A DNA stretch of 64,000 bases from Tanypteryx hageni (taxonomy: Eukaryota > Arthropoda > Insecta > Odonata > Petaluridae): the NCBI GenBank assembly GCA_028673005.1, contig CM054116.1, positions 33,948,854 through 34,012,853 of the forward strand. Reading direction: 5' to 3'. The stretch's first letter is position 1. Every line of letters starts with the position of its first letter. Shown piece by piece: positions 10,804-23,160 of the stretch. The position numbers were made by a program, and so were the translations under genes. Under the pieces are notes generated by a model that saw only the letters and a program-made list of their open reading frames with translations, had not been told where the DNA came from and ran no database searches.

Positions 10804-10905
10804 GTGAGTTAAAAATGTAATTAAAATATTTTAAACAATGAAGCAAAGAGGATTAGAGTAAATAATTTTCATTACTGTTTAATCTTTATCTTTAACTATC
10901 ATATA

Positions 10906-10965
10906 CAGGTATGCCTCGTTTTAGCATTTTTTGATTAGCCCAACATTAATATAGCGCAATTGGCA
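10906..10965 (+). repeat. lone Tigger-like terminal repeat
   Basis: CAGGTATGCCTCGTTTTAGC, preceded by TA, is very close in style to the termini of Tigger1-type pogo elements ('CAGGYATRCCTCGTTTTA'). It continues with a GATTAGCCCAAC stretch resembling their subterminal repeat. No matching opposite end was found in the following kilobases, so it is either a truncated element or one whose other end has decayed. It lies 100 bp after the donor of the finger-6 exon. Confidence 0.45.
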
Positions 10966-11867
10966 TCTCAATTTTTATTTTTTGAAAAATTAAAAAATAA
11001 AGTTCTTAAAAGACTATGGTCTGTAATTATGGTCCCAACTTTTTCTTATTTACCTTCACTTCTCTGTTCCATTGATACTCTGTTATGTATTACTCTAATT
11101 AAAGACATTTGTTGTTATTTATATGTGTATTCATTTTATTTTTCTATTTCACTTGTTCACTTTTGCCATGTTTTGACATTGGTTGTCTGCATTTCTACAG
11201 TCATTTGCAGTGTTGCAAACATTGGAAATTTTACACTTGTCAATGTTACTGTTGGAATGGGTAGGGCTAGGTTTATTTTTGAAAGGTTTTTGCTTTGAGT
11301 TGGGTCAGGTTAGGTTCACGACTGAATTTTTACTTTCATAATCGGTATTATTTTGTTATTCTGTTGTTATTTTGCTGTTGGCAACTTTGTGACATTTACA
11401 TAATAACAGGCCAGTTCTGTTTTTGTTAGTGCTTTAAAAAATTTGCCTGTCTGTGTGCAAATTTTTTAAGTAACGAGAAGAACTGGGATACTAAGATTTT
11501 CAGGATAATGACAGACAATAAGCATATTGGTTTTGGAGCCTGTTCCTCTGTCCATTTGTCTTTTCGCAACATTTCAAGAAAATCCATATGAACTATCTAT
11601 AAGGGTCCGTTACTATGATAAAGTTTCGTTTTGTTTACATTGTTACAGCGATGAAAGCGAAGTGTGAATACGTTCACTTTACTATCGAAAAGGGATCAAG
11701 ATCTTATTAAAACTGCTCAACTGCAGTGAGATATGTTGTAAATAACTTTTGATTGATTTTAGGTTTTACGTTTTGTTTTTAATGCTAAGGTTTAATGAAA
11801 ATGCAATGTTACATTATAATAACTCGGTTTGATTGCTATATCTGAAGTTTGTTGAAACCTGCATATA

Positions 11868-13352
11868 CAGTAAAACCCCATATTTACGTTATCGGAATGC
11901 ACCTTTTCCTGCTATTTACAACTTTTTATATGGGTCCCATCAATTTTCCTATGATTCCAATGTAAGTAAAACCCTGTATTTGCACTATTTCATTTGAAGT
12001 TTTCCCGCTATTTGCGTCATTATATCTTAGAATTTCCAATTTTTTAAAAACAATTTAGCATATGATTCCCAACAGTTTAAAACATTTTTCAGCTTAGCTT
12101 TGCAAAAAAATCAACTTTTGGACGAAGATTAAGAAAATGGCGGCAGAGTAGGAACAGAGCCCCTAGAGGCAGAAATATGAACTCCTTTTCAAAACCACTC
12201 GCTTTAACAGGTGCTACGATGCGACGATGATAATCATGAGCAGCGTACTTAGAGACAGAAATATGTACATATGAACTCTTTTGGGTGAAAACTTCAAAAC
12301 CTCATACGTAAATCACACTAACAGAGCATAAACAGCACACATAGATATGGAAATACTATTTAGGTAGGCTATTTACCCTTTGAACCAAGTATGAATGCTA
12401 TTGAAAAGATGTTCAAGTTTGGCACTATCATGTTTTTACTCTTTCCACCCAAACTCTGCCCCTTGGCTCCCACAGTTTGTAATTAACTTTAAGTTAATTT
12501 GTAGTAATTTAAATTACCGTATTGTCCCGATTATAGTGTGATGTTTTTTCCAAAAAATGAAATTTTAAAAGTAGCGTTATATTTGAGTAATAGTAATTTT
12601 AAAAGATCCTAAAATTGTGTTTTGAAAAATCGCCATACATTCCGCACATCTGTTAAGTGTTAAACACATTAGGTGTACATATTACAATGTACTTGAAAAG
12701 CATCCGAGGCAAAAATAGATCAAGTTCAGCCGGCGATTGAACTCCTCATTAGTCATTGAATTGAAGCTATCAATGCGTCGGCGTATTCTTTTTACCTACC
12801 TTAGTGAGTTTTTACCAGTTCTTTATTTTAACAATGGGTGACAAAAAGGATGTTGATCATGTTGAGAAAAAAAGTTCTTCCAAATCCCAGGTTAGGAATC
12901 CGATGAAGTTATAACATCAATTTAAAAATAGTTGTTGCTCAAGAGGTGGAAAAAGGAACACTATTCAAGCTTCGAAAAAGTATGATTTTCCTGAAGTAAA
13001 TATACCTATGTCTATGTACAATTTTTCAGACAAATGTAATATGGGGAATGTAATGGAAACCCAAGCATACTATACTAAAATTTTAATTCTGCATATATTT
13101 TAATATTACTATTATTAGAAAGTGTGTTGGTTAAGTATATGAATAAATAGATATACTCTTAATAAACTTAGCTCTTTTAACACAGATTTTTATTGTTAGT
13201 CTTATTGTAACAAATGAGCGAGTTTAAAAGTAAAATCAGTTTAGCTATTTTTTCCTTTTCCCTCAATTTGCACTTTCCCGCAATTTACACTTTCCTGCAA
13301 TTTACACTTTTTTCCCAGGTCCCTAGAAAAGTGTAAATAAGGGGTTTTACTG
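11868..13352 (+). mobile_element. nonautonomous Tigger-like family, copy 1 (uninterrupted)
   Basis: Ends CAGTAAAACCCC and GGGGTTTTACTG with TA on both sides. Subterminal repeats such as 'GCAATTTACACTTTCC' recur near the right end and 'TATTTGCACTATTTC' near the left. Around 12833-13060 a decayed transposase N terminus is visible: MGDKKDVDHVEKK, then IVVAQEVEKGTLFKL and YDFPEVNIPM in another frame, as in pogo helix-turn-helix regions. There is no catalytic domain. This copy is the reference for the insertions found in copies 2 and 3. Confidence 0.8.
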
Positions 13353-14147
13353 TATGTTAAATATTCAAACATTTTACAGGAACATTCTAAGAAAGCACTT
13401 TTGGAATATGCCTTTGCAATTCTCTTTTAACTTGTTTTCATTTGTGCTGACCAATCACCATCCAAGGTCTTCAGTTTCGACATCATTAATTCAGTTATGA
13501 TGCACCATAATTATTTTTCTTCATTTCTAGTGCCTAATATATACATGTACTCACCTCTTGACACAAAATATATGTTCCTAAAATGCGTTGTGTTAAGCAG
13601 ATTCATGCTAAGCAAATGCATATAAACCATAAGAAACCACCTAAAAGATGAGAGAAATGTGTTTGAGGGAGAGAGAGATCATACGAGAAAGCAGAGATTT
13701 AATCCACTACATGTACAGTAAGTCCTTGAAATGGTTGTGGTCTGAAACATTTTGGATATTAGATATTTAGGGTATTGAATGTCAAAACCCATACATAGCA
13801 CAAAAAAAATGTTTTTACCAAGATAAAATAAATAATAGTATCACCATAAAAAGTGAATTTTTTGGCGTTTCACTTCCAGTGTGAGCGCCTATTTGCTTCA
13901 GTTTGTCTGCCCGTACGCGTATTATTTCTCGAATTCTACTGAATGGATTTTCATGACAAATGTATTAAGAACTTATGGACAAAAGTAATTAGAAGATGAT
14001 ATAAATGGTTCACATAACCCAATCATGGAGCTCATGTTAGACTTATTCACATACACGCATTTCATCTAAAGAGACCATTACTTTAATTTGTATGGTAGGC
14101 ACCTTTCATTTGCTGTGCAGACTGATTTGCCGAACAAACAGCCAAAA

Positions 14148-16408
14148 ACCTAGTCCCCCATTAGTGTGAGTTCCATTTGCGCGAATTTGAATATGCGGCT
14201 ATCTTTTATGCCTTCCATTTTTTGTACACAAACCAAATTCAAATATACGCGAGTTGAGCATCATGATCGATAATCATATGCCTGCCATCTCCCTAGCACA
14301 GTTTGCACTGTTTTGTGGATTTTACTACGTTACATTATTTGCGTGTTGTGAACTGTTAATCAGGTGCCATTATGTCTGTGCCCATGAAGGAGAAGAAGAA
14401 GATGGTGAGCTTGGAGAAGAAGCTTGAGATCATCTCAAGAATTGCAGCCGATGAAGGTGAGTCGGCCATAAGATGCGCATTTGGAATTAACGAATCCTCG
14501 GTGGACACCATTCGTACGAAGGAGGAGGCCATAAAGGAAACTGTGCAGCAGTCTAGGCCTCTGGCTGCAAACACCATCAAATATGCACGGAACCCATTGT
14601 TGATGCACATGGAATCGATGTTGCTGACATGGATTGAAGATAATAATCTGAAGCACATCCTGGTTGATGTTGGCATCATCAAGCAGAAGGCCATGAATAT
14701 CCTACAGCACTTGCAAGCTGAAGATGATGTTGGCGAGGTCCTGGATTTTTCTGCTAGTAAGGTCTGGTTTGACAGGTTTCACCAGCACTATAACATGCAC
14801 AATGTTAAGTTCAGCGGCAAATCTGCAAGTGCAGACGAGTCTGCAGCTGATCTATTCCCTGCAGAGCTGCTGAGCATAATCGAGGCGGAGGGCTACTCAG
14901 CGAAGCAGGTACGAGACGGGCATCTACTGCAAGCGGATGCCAGCAAGGACTTTCATTTCAAAGGAGGAGAGGAAGTTCCCTGGGTTCAAAGTGTCGAAGG
15001 ATCGACTGACCCTACTGTTCTGTGGCAACGCAGAAGGTGATTTCAAGTGTAAGCCACTGTTGGTCTACAAATCTGTGAGCCCAAAGGCCTTGAAAAACAT
15101 CTGCAAGAGCAGTCTACCTGTCCACTGGAGGTTCAATCGTCGGGTGTGGATGACAGGAAAAATGTTCGACTGGTTCAAGAAGGACTTATGCCCAGAAGTT
15201 GAGTGCTACTGCAGAAGGCAGAACATCACATACAAGGCATTGCTATTGGTCGACATTGCCCCAAGCCATCTGCCACATATCATCCATCTCAATGAAAATG
15301 TGAAGGTTATGTTCCTGCCTCCCAACACCACATAGTTGATACAGCCGATGGACCAGGTAGTAATCTCCACATTTAACAAGATGTACTTGAAGCAGACCTT
15401 TAATGCGATGTTCACTGTCATGGACAATCATGAGCACCCAGCTTTGGAAGTCTTACACCATTATGGATGCCATCACCAGTATTCAGGCTCCATGGGCAGA
15501 TATCAAGGAATCCACTATGAATGCTGTCTGGAAGAAGGTGTGGCCAGAGTGTGTTCTCAGCTCTGGTGGATTTGGAAAGTCAGCAGTGGAATGCTGGGTA
15601 AAAGTCGAGGATGACATCGCTGAATTGGTAGCACTTGGAAGATGGCTTGATGGCCAAGGCTTTGAGGACCTCCAGCAAGACGACATTGTGGAGCTAATAA
15701 ATTCACATGAAGAGGAGCTGTCTGCAGAAGACCTGGTGGAGCAGGAGACAATAAACACCTGCCAGAGGAGGATGAAGAGGGTGAGCCTATGCTGTTGACA
15801 ATTCCTAATCTGCAGAAGGCACTGAAGATGTTTGAAGATAGCATTGCTTTTCTGCAGAACCTTGATGCCAACTATGAGCATGGGTCTCTGATGAGAAGAA
15901 ACGTCTATAATGCAGTGGGCCCATATAACCTAATGTTGGCCGAGAAGGGGAAAAAGGCTCGACAGCCAATGCTTATGGAATTCTTCAGTCAGTCCCACAG
16001 TGTTTCTCAGCCTTCTTGATTGTCAACCTCTTCTGCAGATGACCCAGACTATCAGCCAGGATCTTCAGGCACAGCATGCCCTTCTGCGATGGATACTGGT
16101 ACCGACTTGGACTTTGATTAGGTCTGTGTGATTGTTCTGTGGCATTCTTATAACATTTGTCCATTTGTAATGTGCCTTTAACCAAAATAAACTCAGGTAT
16201 TGTAAATTTTTGTTTTTTACCACTTTTTATTTGTTACCGTATAATTTACATTAATATTAGTATATAAAAACTTACATAAATGTCATTGTACCCAACCCTG
16301 AAACCTAACCCATTATTTCTTATGGTTCCTTAAGCTTCATTCACACGAATTTTATGTGCTCAAGGTTTCTGGAGAACAACCCTCGTGCACATGGGAGATC
16401 AAGTGTAA
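14148..16408 (+). mobile_element. Tigger/pogo element carrying a TIGD1-like transposase gene
   Basis: The transposase pseudogene at 14372-16019 lies inside. Tentative termini are TAGTCCCCCATTAGTGTGAG at 14151 and, reversed, GTGCACATGGGAGAT near 16387; they match only partly. The segment 14160-14330 with its 'GCGCGAATTTGAATAT' motif would be the 5' leader. The boundaries are approximate, the identity of the coding part is not. Confidence 0.6.
14372..16019 (+). pseudogene. TIGD1-like pogo transposase, frameshifted
   Basis: Starts MSVPMKEKKKMVSLEKKLEI, a CENP-B/psq-type helix-turn-helix. A second DNA-binding half follows (LLTWIEDNNLKHILVDVGII ... ASKVWFDRFHQHYNMHNVKF). A 2-bp loss at about 14913 shifts the frame and removes the first catalytic Asp (the family's 'DETGIY' survives only as ETGIYCKRMPARTF). 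The second Asp is in LLLVDIAPSH (about 15245). The third is in LIQPMDQ (about 15340), right after a TAG stop. A further frameshift near 15440 leads into VWKKVWPECV and a glutamate-rich tail, and another near 15780 into LMRRNVYNAVGPYNLML. Not functional. Confidence 0.88.
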
Positions 16409-16591
16409 TGTCACATCTCATCTCCTTATTGATTTTCCATCATTTTTTGCTCAAAAATGTAATGGCATCAAAGAAAGCTTGTGATGTTTTGCCCATGAGA
16501 GTGCACAAGTCAATTATATTGAACAATAAAAAAGTAATCCTAGATAAGAGATGGAATAATTTGAAACTAGGAGAAAAATTTTTCTATGACT

Positions 16592-16655
16592 AGGAATCAA
16601 ACCTGGGTTCCCAATTGCCAGACAGATATTCTTCCACTGAACTATTGTAGCAGAC
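16592..16655 (-). repeat. tRNA-derived SINE-like relic
   Basis: On the minus strand: TAGTTCAGTGGAAGAATATC (A box region) followed by TGTCTGGCAATTGGGAACCC and AGGTTTGATTCCTAG (B box region). The A and B boxes are spaced as in a tRNA. The acceptor stem does not close and no anticodon arm folds well. It resembles the relic at 6290-6362 in overall plan (AGAATATC ... GGCAA ... ), suggesting one SINE family. Confidence 0.55.
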
Positions 16656-16979
16656 TTAAGCTCCTGTTTCAGAATGTAGATCTTTTATTTGGTTTAATAG
16701 GAATAATTTGTGAATAAATACCATTAATTATGTAATTTTGTATTTAATTATCCTTTTATTGTGATATAAAGTTATCGAATCTTGTCCCATCTCCCTATCC
16801 CTCTATTTTCTGTAGACTTAATGCCTTGAGTTATGCAGTTTCCATGTAAACTGTGTTTTCCAGGAATATATCCAGTGTAACTTGGGGTCTGGCTGCATAT
16901 ACTGAAGCCCAGAACTCAACTTTGATCTTTTCTGTTGGATTGTATTAAAATGTGCCTTTTTATTTGAATCTTTTCATAG

Positions 16980-17301
16980 GCCTTACTAGATTGCAGTTTA
17001 AAGGTGAAAGCATACTGATGTCTGTGCCAGAATCTCTTCCCATTCAATCCCCAGCTCCAACAACAGTTAACAAGTCATTACCTGCCGAAGCCTCTACTAC
17101 GCAACCTATTCGCTTATCCTTATCAAATATAGGAGTGAATGGAAAGATAAAGATAACTAGAAATAGAGCTTTGCTCAATCAAGTTGATTTTTCTCAAACT
17201 GGTATGCTTCAAGAAGAAGTTCGAGTAAAAAAGATAGCTACATCTGTGCCGCTAAGATGCTGTGAATGCAAAGGTGACATCTATCAGGAAAAACATTTTT
17301 T
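16980..17301 (+). CDS. ZNF280/POGZ-like zinc-finger protein, linker exon ending in a CxxC knuckle
   Basis: Acceptor TCTTTTCATAG and donor TTT|GTAAGT bound 322 bp; the exon starts in phase 1 and ends with two bases of a codon (about residues 288-395). It begins GLTRLQFKGESILMSV and continues as a Ser/Thr/Pro-rich linker (PIQSPAPTTVNKSLPAE) with a basic patch (GKIKITRNRALL). The end, CCECKGDIYQEKHF, is a CxxC...H knuckle directly before the next exon's C2H2 finger. A paired 'CxxC + C2H2' unit of this kind is also known in ZNF280/POGZ proteins. Confidence 0.88.
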
Positions 17302-18856
17302 GTAAGTGAAGTCAAAACTCCATTTTTATGCTACCAGTGTGATCTAACTTCATTATTCTTCAGTCATGCTTTGCACTAGCATTTTTAATTATTTAAAAAT
17401 CATATTTAATTATATGAAATTTAGGCTGTTATCTACATATCATTTTTGCATGATTTCATCTTTCATTATCGTTTTATTTTAGATGCAGTGATATTAATAA
17501 TGTCTTATGAAGTCACTCATAAGTTGAACTTAATTATTAAATTATTACTACTATTAAATTATTGTTGAAATGCATAGAATTTATTTTTATTCAGATCATT
17601 ATTGATTACTGCAAGCAGAATGATTAACTCTCTCCTAAAAACTATTGCCTTGAAGAATCTGGGGATGCAACTTGCAGATTAGCATTCTTGTTTTGATTGT
17701 TTCTAGTACTTGACATTCATTTTAAAATCTTTGTTATATCTTTCTCATCTAATCCTATGTTATATGATTCTTCTATATCTATCCTTTAATAGCCAATAAA
17801 CCTCTAACTTAGCTTATGACAACGTATTATCTATATATAATTTATTGAACGCATGATGCTCTGTAAGAGTGTATGAGGCTTCATAATATCATAGCATTTT
17901 GATTGGTTGTTATGCTGCAGTTCGTGCCTCTGATAGCAAATTATGGTATAATGTGAATAACTCAAATGTTTTGTAATATAGAGGGATGTATCTCTCACAC
18001 CTTTTAAACATGTCATTGTATATCATAAAATCGTGGAGTGATTATTTTCTTAATTTTATTAACATGGATATGTGTAGCCTATTAGTCATTTGCATTTTAA
18101 AATTATTTAGTAACATGGTACTAACTCATGATTTGGATAGTTCTGTTCCTGAAAGAACTCAAGTTTTTTTTCAAATCCATGTTGAATTATCATAAAAATA
18201 TGTAAATATTCAGAAAGAAACATGATTTTCTTCGGGATTTTAACAATGAGAAATGTAAGCTACCATGACAATTCCCATTGTCACTGTATTTGAGAGTTCA
18301 TTGCTTTTATGTGGGGAATGGTGTAACTCTATGTATGCTTACTTTGTGCATGCTTTTCCCTTTGTCATTTGTTTATTTAAGTAAACTAGGGTGATACCAA
18401 TTCCATGTATGGTTTTCATCTGAAGATAAACAATAATAGATCATAGCTATTCCATTTGATTCATAATTAAAGAATAAGTATTATCAGTAACTGTTAAATT
18501 AGTAAGGATATTTCAAACCATTTGTAGAACAGTTATCTTACTAGTTATAAATATAATCAGTCCTTTTTTTCTGACTGTATGCAATAATATGCAGTACCAG
18601 AGCTTTCTTCAAGATATAAAAAAATTCTTTGTGATCAAGTAAAGGAAACCATTACAGCATTTTTGGAAAATGATCGGTAACAGGGGTCCCATTGATTTTT
18701 TTCCCTTTCATATTCCAGCCTTAATAAATCATCAGAATATATGTTTTTATTGAAAACGGTACTTTTAATGTGTGCCACCTCTTAACAATAATACTTCTAA
18801 TCAAGATATTTTATCAAATAAACTTTAAAAGTTAAAACTTCACAAAGTATTTTTTT
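17302..18856 (+). other. intron stretch without recognised features
   Basis: AT-rich intron sequence. I see no coding exon, RNA or complete transposon. CAGGGGTCCCATTG at about 18679 resembles a hAT end and may mark the start of the hAT-derived repeats that follow at 18857, but no partner end was found. Confidence 0.5.
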
Positions 18857-19021
18857 TTAACCTGATGTGGCCACCACATGACTTTCTCCACATCTGTAAT
18901 ATTCCTAAAAATTCCAAATAGGTTAAATGATACTAAATATTTTAAGGGCTGTAAGAAAAATTTTAAGACTTTACAAAGAACCGAAATAAACTCAAATCGT
19001 AGCCTTCTAATATTGGATATA
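18857..19021 (+). repeat. hAT-derived repeat unit (left remnant, interrupted)
   Basis: Reads CTGATGTGGCCACCACATGA and continues to AATATTGGATA, directly before the Tigger-like copy 2. The same text occurs in the unit at 23424-23835, which reads on through 'GGATATAGCCCC'. Reversed copies of the unit lie inside the hAT element 42506-45410, so these are fragments of that hAT family. Confidence 0.7.
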
Positions 19022-19891
19022 CAGTAAAACTCTGTATTTACATTATCGGAATGTACGTTTTCCTGCTATTTACAGCATTGTTTAGGTCCCGTCAATTTTC
19101 CTATGATTCCAGTGTAAGTAAAACCCTGTATTTGCACTATTTCGTTTGAAGTTTTCCCGCTATTTGTGTCATTTTACGTTAGAATTTTTGATTTTTTAAA
19201 AAGAATTTAGCATGCGATTCCCAACAGTTTAAAACATTTTTCAGCTTAGCTTTGCAAAAAATTAACTTTAAGTTAATTTGTAGTAATTTAAAGTACCGTA
19301 TTGTCCCGATTATAGTGTGATGTTTTTTCCAAAAAATGAAATTTTAAAAGTAGCGTTATATTTGAGTAATAGTAATTTTAAAAGATCCTAAAATCGTGTT
19401 TTGAAAAATCGCCATACATTCCGCACATCTGTTAAGTGTTAAACACATTAGGTGTACATATTAAAATGTACTTGAAAAGCATCTGAGGCGAAAAAGAGTT
19501 CAGCTGGCGGCTGAACTCCTCATTAGTCATTGAATTGAAGCTATCAGTGCGTTGGCGTATTCTTTGTACCTACCTTAGCGAGTTTTTACCAGTTCGTTAT
19601 TTTAACAATGGGTGACAAAAAGGATGTTGATTATGTTGAGAAAAAAAGGCACTTCCAAATCCCAGGTTAGTAATCCGATGAAGTTATAACATCAATTTAA
19701 AAATAGTTGTAGCTCAAGAGATGGAAAAAATGAACACTATTCAAGCTTTGAAAAACTATGATGTTTCTGAAGTAAATATACCTATGTCTTTGTACAATTT
19801 TCCAGAACAATGTAAAATGGAGAATGTAATGGAAACCCAAGCATACTATACTAGCATTTTAATTCTGCATATATTTTAATACTACTATTAT

Positions 19892-22800
19892 TATGGTCTG
19901 GCCAGGTTATCTTGCCATGATAATTGGGTAGACCGTGCAGCCAGGGACCCAACGCCAAGTGCCAGGCGGCGGAAAATAACTTGAAGACCCTACAGGGCCA
20001 ACGGCTTCGGGCGGATGAATCTCTTAGGGAGGGTGATGGTCCCTCAGGTGGAGGAAATGCCCCTGGAACCCATCTAGTAGCGTCTGTACCCCATGTTAGG
20101 GGTGGCTACAAAAGGCATCTGTACCCCAGGTTAGGGGCGGCCTCTCTAGACAGCGGAATTATCCCATGTTATGGTGTGGAGGAGTTAGAAACATCATGGA
20201 TTCTTTGCAAATTAAATATTCCGGAGTTAAAATAGTCTCCCGATCGGATCTCCGGGGGAGACAGTTTACGAAGAGTCGAGAGAATAAAGCGAAGGCAGAG
20301 GAAGGAGGAAGATTAAGGTTAGGAACTTGGAATGTAAGGACGTTATTAAGAGCTGGAAAATTGGAAAATCTCAAGAGAGAGATGGAGATAAACAAGATGG
20401 GCATTATTGGGATAAGCGAGGTGAGATGGGAGGGAAATGGTGAGTTGAGGAGTGACGATACCAAGTTATACTACTCGGGGAATACCAGGGGGAGAAATGG
20501 GGTAGGAATGATAGTTAATAAGAAGATTGAACCGAGTGTTACCAGGGTCATTTATGACAGTCATAGAATTATTGGACTGAAATTAAAGGCTAAACCAAAG
20601 AACATGCTAGTCATCCAAGTGTACATGCCAACCGGCTACCATGACGATGGGGAAGTGGAGGAAGTGTATGAGAGAATAAGTGCCATACTGGACCAGGAAG
20701 GAAAGGGATGCTGTAAAATAGTGATGGAATACTGGAATATGAGTGTGGGAGAGGGATGAGCCAATGGAGTTGTGGGGCAGTTTGGGCTGGGACAGAGAAA
20801 CGAAAAGGGAGACAGACTTATCGAGTTCTGCAAGGAGAGGAACATGATAATAACCAACACCTGGTATAAGAATCATAAGAGAAGGCTATATACATGGAAA
20901 TCGCCAGGTGACATGTATAGGAAACAGATAGACGATATATTGATAAAAGGAAGGTATAAGAACTGAGTGAAAAGAGTGTGTGGGCTCCCAGGAGCAGACA
21001 TAGCAAGCGACCACATGCTGCTAATGGTGGAAATGAAGATCAAAATGAAAAGAGTTAGAAAAGCAAAGATGGCTAAGAAATGGAATCTAGAGAAACTGAA
21101 CGAAAGGCAGAAAGAGGAAATCGGTTATGATATGGCAAACCAGATGAAGAGAGGAAATACACAGAACGAAGGAGTAGAGGAAAAATGGAAGAGAATTAAG
21201 AATGGAATAGTAAATGTGACAGAAAGGGAAATAGGATACAGGAAGGGCAAGAGAGCTAAGAAACCCTGGGTAACAGGGGAAATGATAGCAAAGATGGAGG
21301 AGAGAAGGAGATACAAGAATGTAAACACAGAGGAGGGGAGAAGGAACTACAGGCGGGTGAACAATGAACTGAGGAGGGAGACTGAAAGGTCGAAGGAAAA
21401 GTGGCTGGAGGAGGAGTGCAAGGAGATACAAGAGCTCGAGAAGAGGGGAAGGCATGACCTAGCATATCAGAAGGTCAGGAGTATTACTTGGGATGGACGG
21501 AGATCTGGAGGAGGAGGCTCAAAAGAAATTGAGAGCAAGGATGGTGGGATACTGAAGGAGGAAAGGGAGGTTATGTGCAGGTGGAAAGAATACATGGAGG
21601 AGTTGTATAAGACGAAGGAAATGCCGGCAGAGCTGGAAATTGAGGAAGAAGGGGAAGTGGATAGGGAGGAGATGGGGGAGGCAATACTGAGGGAGGAAGT
21701 AGTGGCAGCTATGAAGGAAATGAGGGAGGGAAAGGCAACAGGAGTAGATGGGATACCTGTGGAACTGTTCAAGTGTCTGCAAGACGAAGGCATTGAAGAG
21801 GTGACCAACTTGTGCAATGCAATATATGAGAGTGGGGAGTTCGTCAGAACGGAAATGATACCACTACCTAAAAAGAAAGGGGCAAAGAAGTGCGGGGAGC
21901 ATAGAACTATTAGTCTGATAGCTCATGCGGCCAACATAATGTTGAGAGTGATGAATAGAAAGCTGACGAGGGTAATGGAAGAGAATGTAGCAGAAGAACA
22001 ATTTGGATTTAGTAAAGGAATGGGTACGAGGGATGCCATAGGGGTGGTAAGGATGTTTGGAGAGAGGTATTTAGAATAGGACAAGGGTATCAGTCTTTGC
22101 TTTGTGGACTTGGATAAGGTTTTCGACTGTGTGAGGTGGGAAAGGGTGATGAAGATATTGAAGGAGAAGAAAGTAGATTGGAGAGACAGAAGGTTGATAA
22201 GGAATCTATACATGAAACAGGAGGCGGCCATGAGGATAGGGGAAAGCAGGACGGAGTGGTTCGAGATTGGGAGAGGAGTTAGACAGGGCTGCTGTTTGTC
22301 ACCAACCCTGTTTAACATCTTTACTGAAGAAATGATGAAGGAGTGTTGGGAGACGAGCACAGGAGTAAGCATTGGAGGAAGAATTACATCATCAATTAGG
22401 TTTGCTGACGACATGATACTGTTTGCTGAGAGGACGGAAGGGAGATGCTACAGAATCTGGTGAGCATGGAGGACAGATATGGGTTGAGAATAAATGGAAA
22501 GAAAACGAAAGTAATGAGAATAGGGGGCGAGGAAAGGATGGAAGTGCAGGTGAGGGGGGAGAGGATAGAGCAGGTGGAACAGTACAGGTATCTTGGTATG
22601 TTGTTGACAGACGACTGGAAATGTGAGAAGGAAATTAAGATAAGAATAGGTTTGGCAAAGGAAGCGCTCAATAGAAAAAGGAAGCTATTTAACAGCAAGA
22701 TGGATTTGGGATTGAGGAAGAGATTGGTAAAGTGTTATGTTTGGAGTGTGATGCTATATGGGTCGGAGACATGGACATTGAAGAAGAGAGACAGGGAGAG

Positions 22801-23160
22801 GGTGGATGCATTTGAAATGTGGGTGTGGTGGAGGATGCTGAAGGTTAAATGGACTGACAGGATTACAAATGTGGAAGTGCTAAGAAGAGTAGAAGAGGAA
22901 AGGAGTTTGATGGAGACGATAGTAACTAGGAAAAAGAAATGAATAGAACATGTTTTGAGAAGAGAGGGATTACAGAAGGATGTTATTGGAGCAACAGTGG
23001 AGGGAAGAAAGAAAAGAGGAAGAAGAAGAATTAAAATGTTGGATATTCTAAGGGAGGGAGGAGGGTATGGGGAGATAAAGAGAATGGCACAGGATAGAGA
23101 AAGGTGGAGGAGGAGCACCTGAACCTGCAGATATGCAGAACACTATTTATTATTATTATT
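19892..23160 (+). mobile_element. RTE-like non-LTR retrotransposon, nearly full length
   Basis: The element interrupts Tigger-like copy 2 at a TATTATTA tract; copy 1 shows the empty site (TACTATTATTAGAAAG, near 13106). It has a GC-rich 5' leader with two copies of 'CTGTACCCCAxGTTAGGGG' (about 20088 and 20122), one long broken coding frame and a 3' tail of TTATTATTATTA, as RTE-type elements often have. Because the tail and target both consist of TAT/ATT repeats, the target duplication cannot be delimited. Confidence 0.85.
20166..23122 (+). pseudogene. endonuclease-reverse transcriptase of the RTE-like element
   Basis: The apurinic-type endonuclease comes first: LRLGTWNVRTL, IIGISEVRWEGNG, then VYMPTGY, and SDH (residues near 21010-21020). 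The usual GDWN motif reads EYWN, a likely loss of a catalytic residue. The reverse transcriptase follows: GKATGVDGIPVELF, EEQFGFSKGMGTRDAI, CFVDLDKVFD, RGVRQGCCLSPTLFN and the active site FADDM. The C-terminal part is RKRLVKCYVWSVMLYGSETW. Damage is light: stops at 20757, 20964, 22077 and 22940 and one frameshift near 22440; everything else is one frame. It would copy the element into DNA by target-primed reverse transcription. This looks like a fairly recent insertion. Confidence 0.88.

Noticed and set aside
10960..11298. Open frame of 112 codons rich in hydrophobic residues
   Set aside because: It lies in an intron directly after a Tigger-like end. The hydrophobicity follows from T-rich DNA, and no splice sites or family match support it.
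11297..11322. GGTCAGGTTAGGTTC as an arthropod telomere-type repeat (TTAGG)
   Set aside because: Only one or two units; no array.
11436..11467. 11-bp stem hairpin (AAAAAATTTGC / GCAAATTTTTT)
   Set aside because: Perfect but almost entirely A/T; in this composition such hairpins are expected by chance, and there is no other support for a terminator or RNA.
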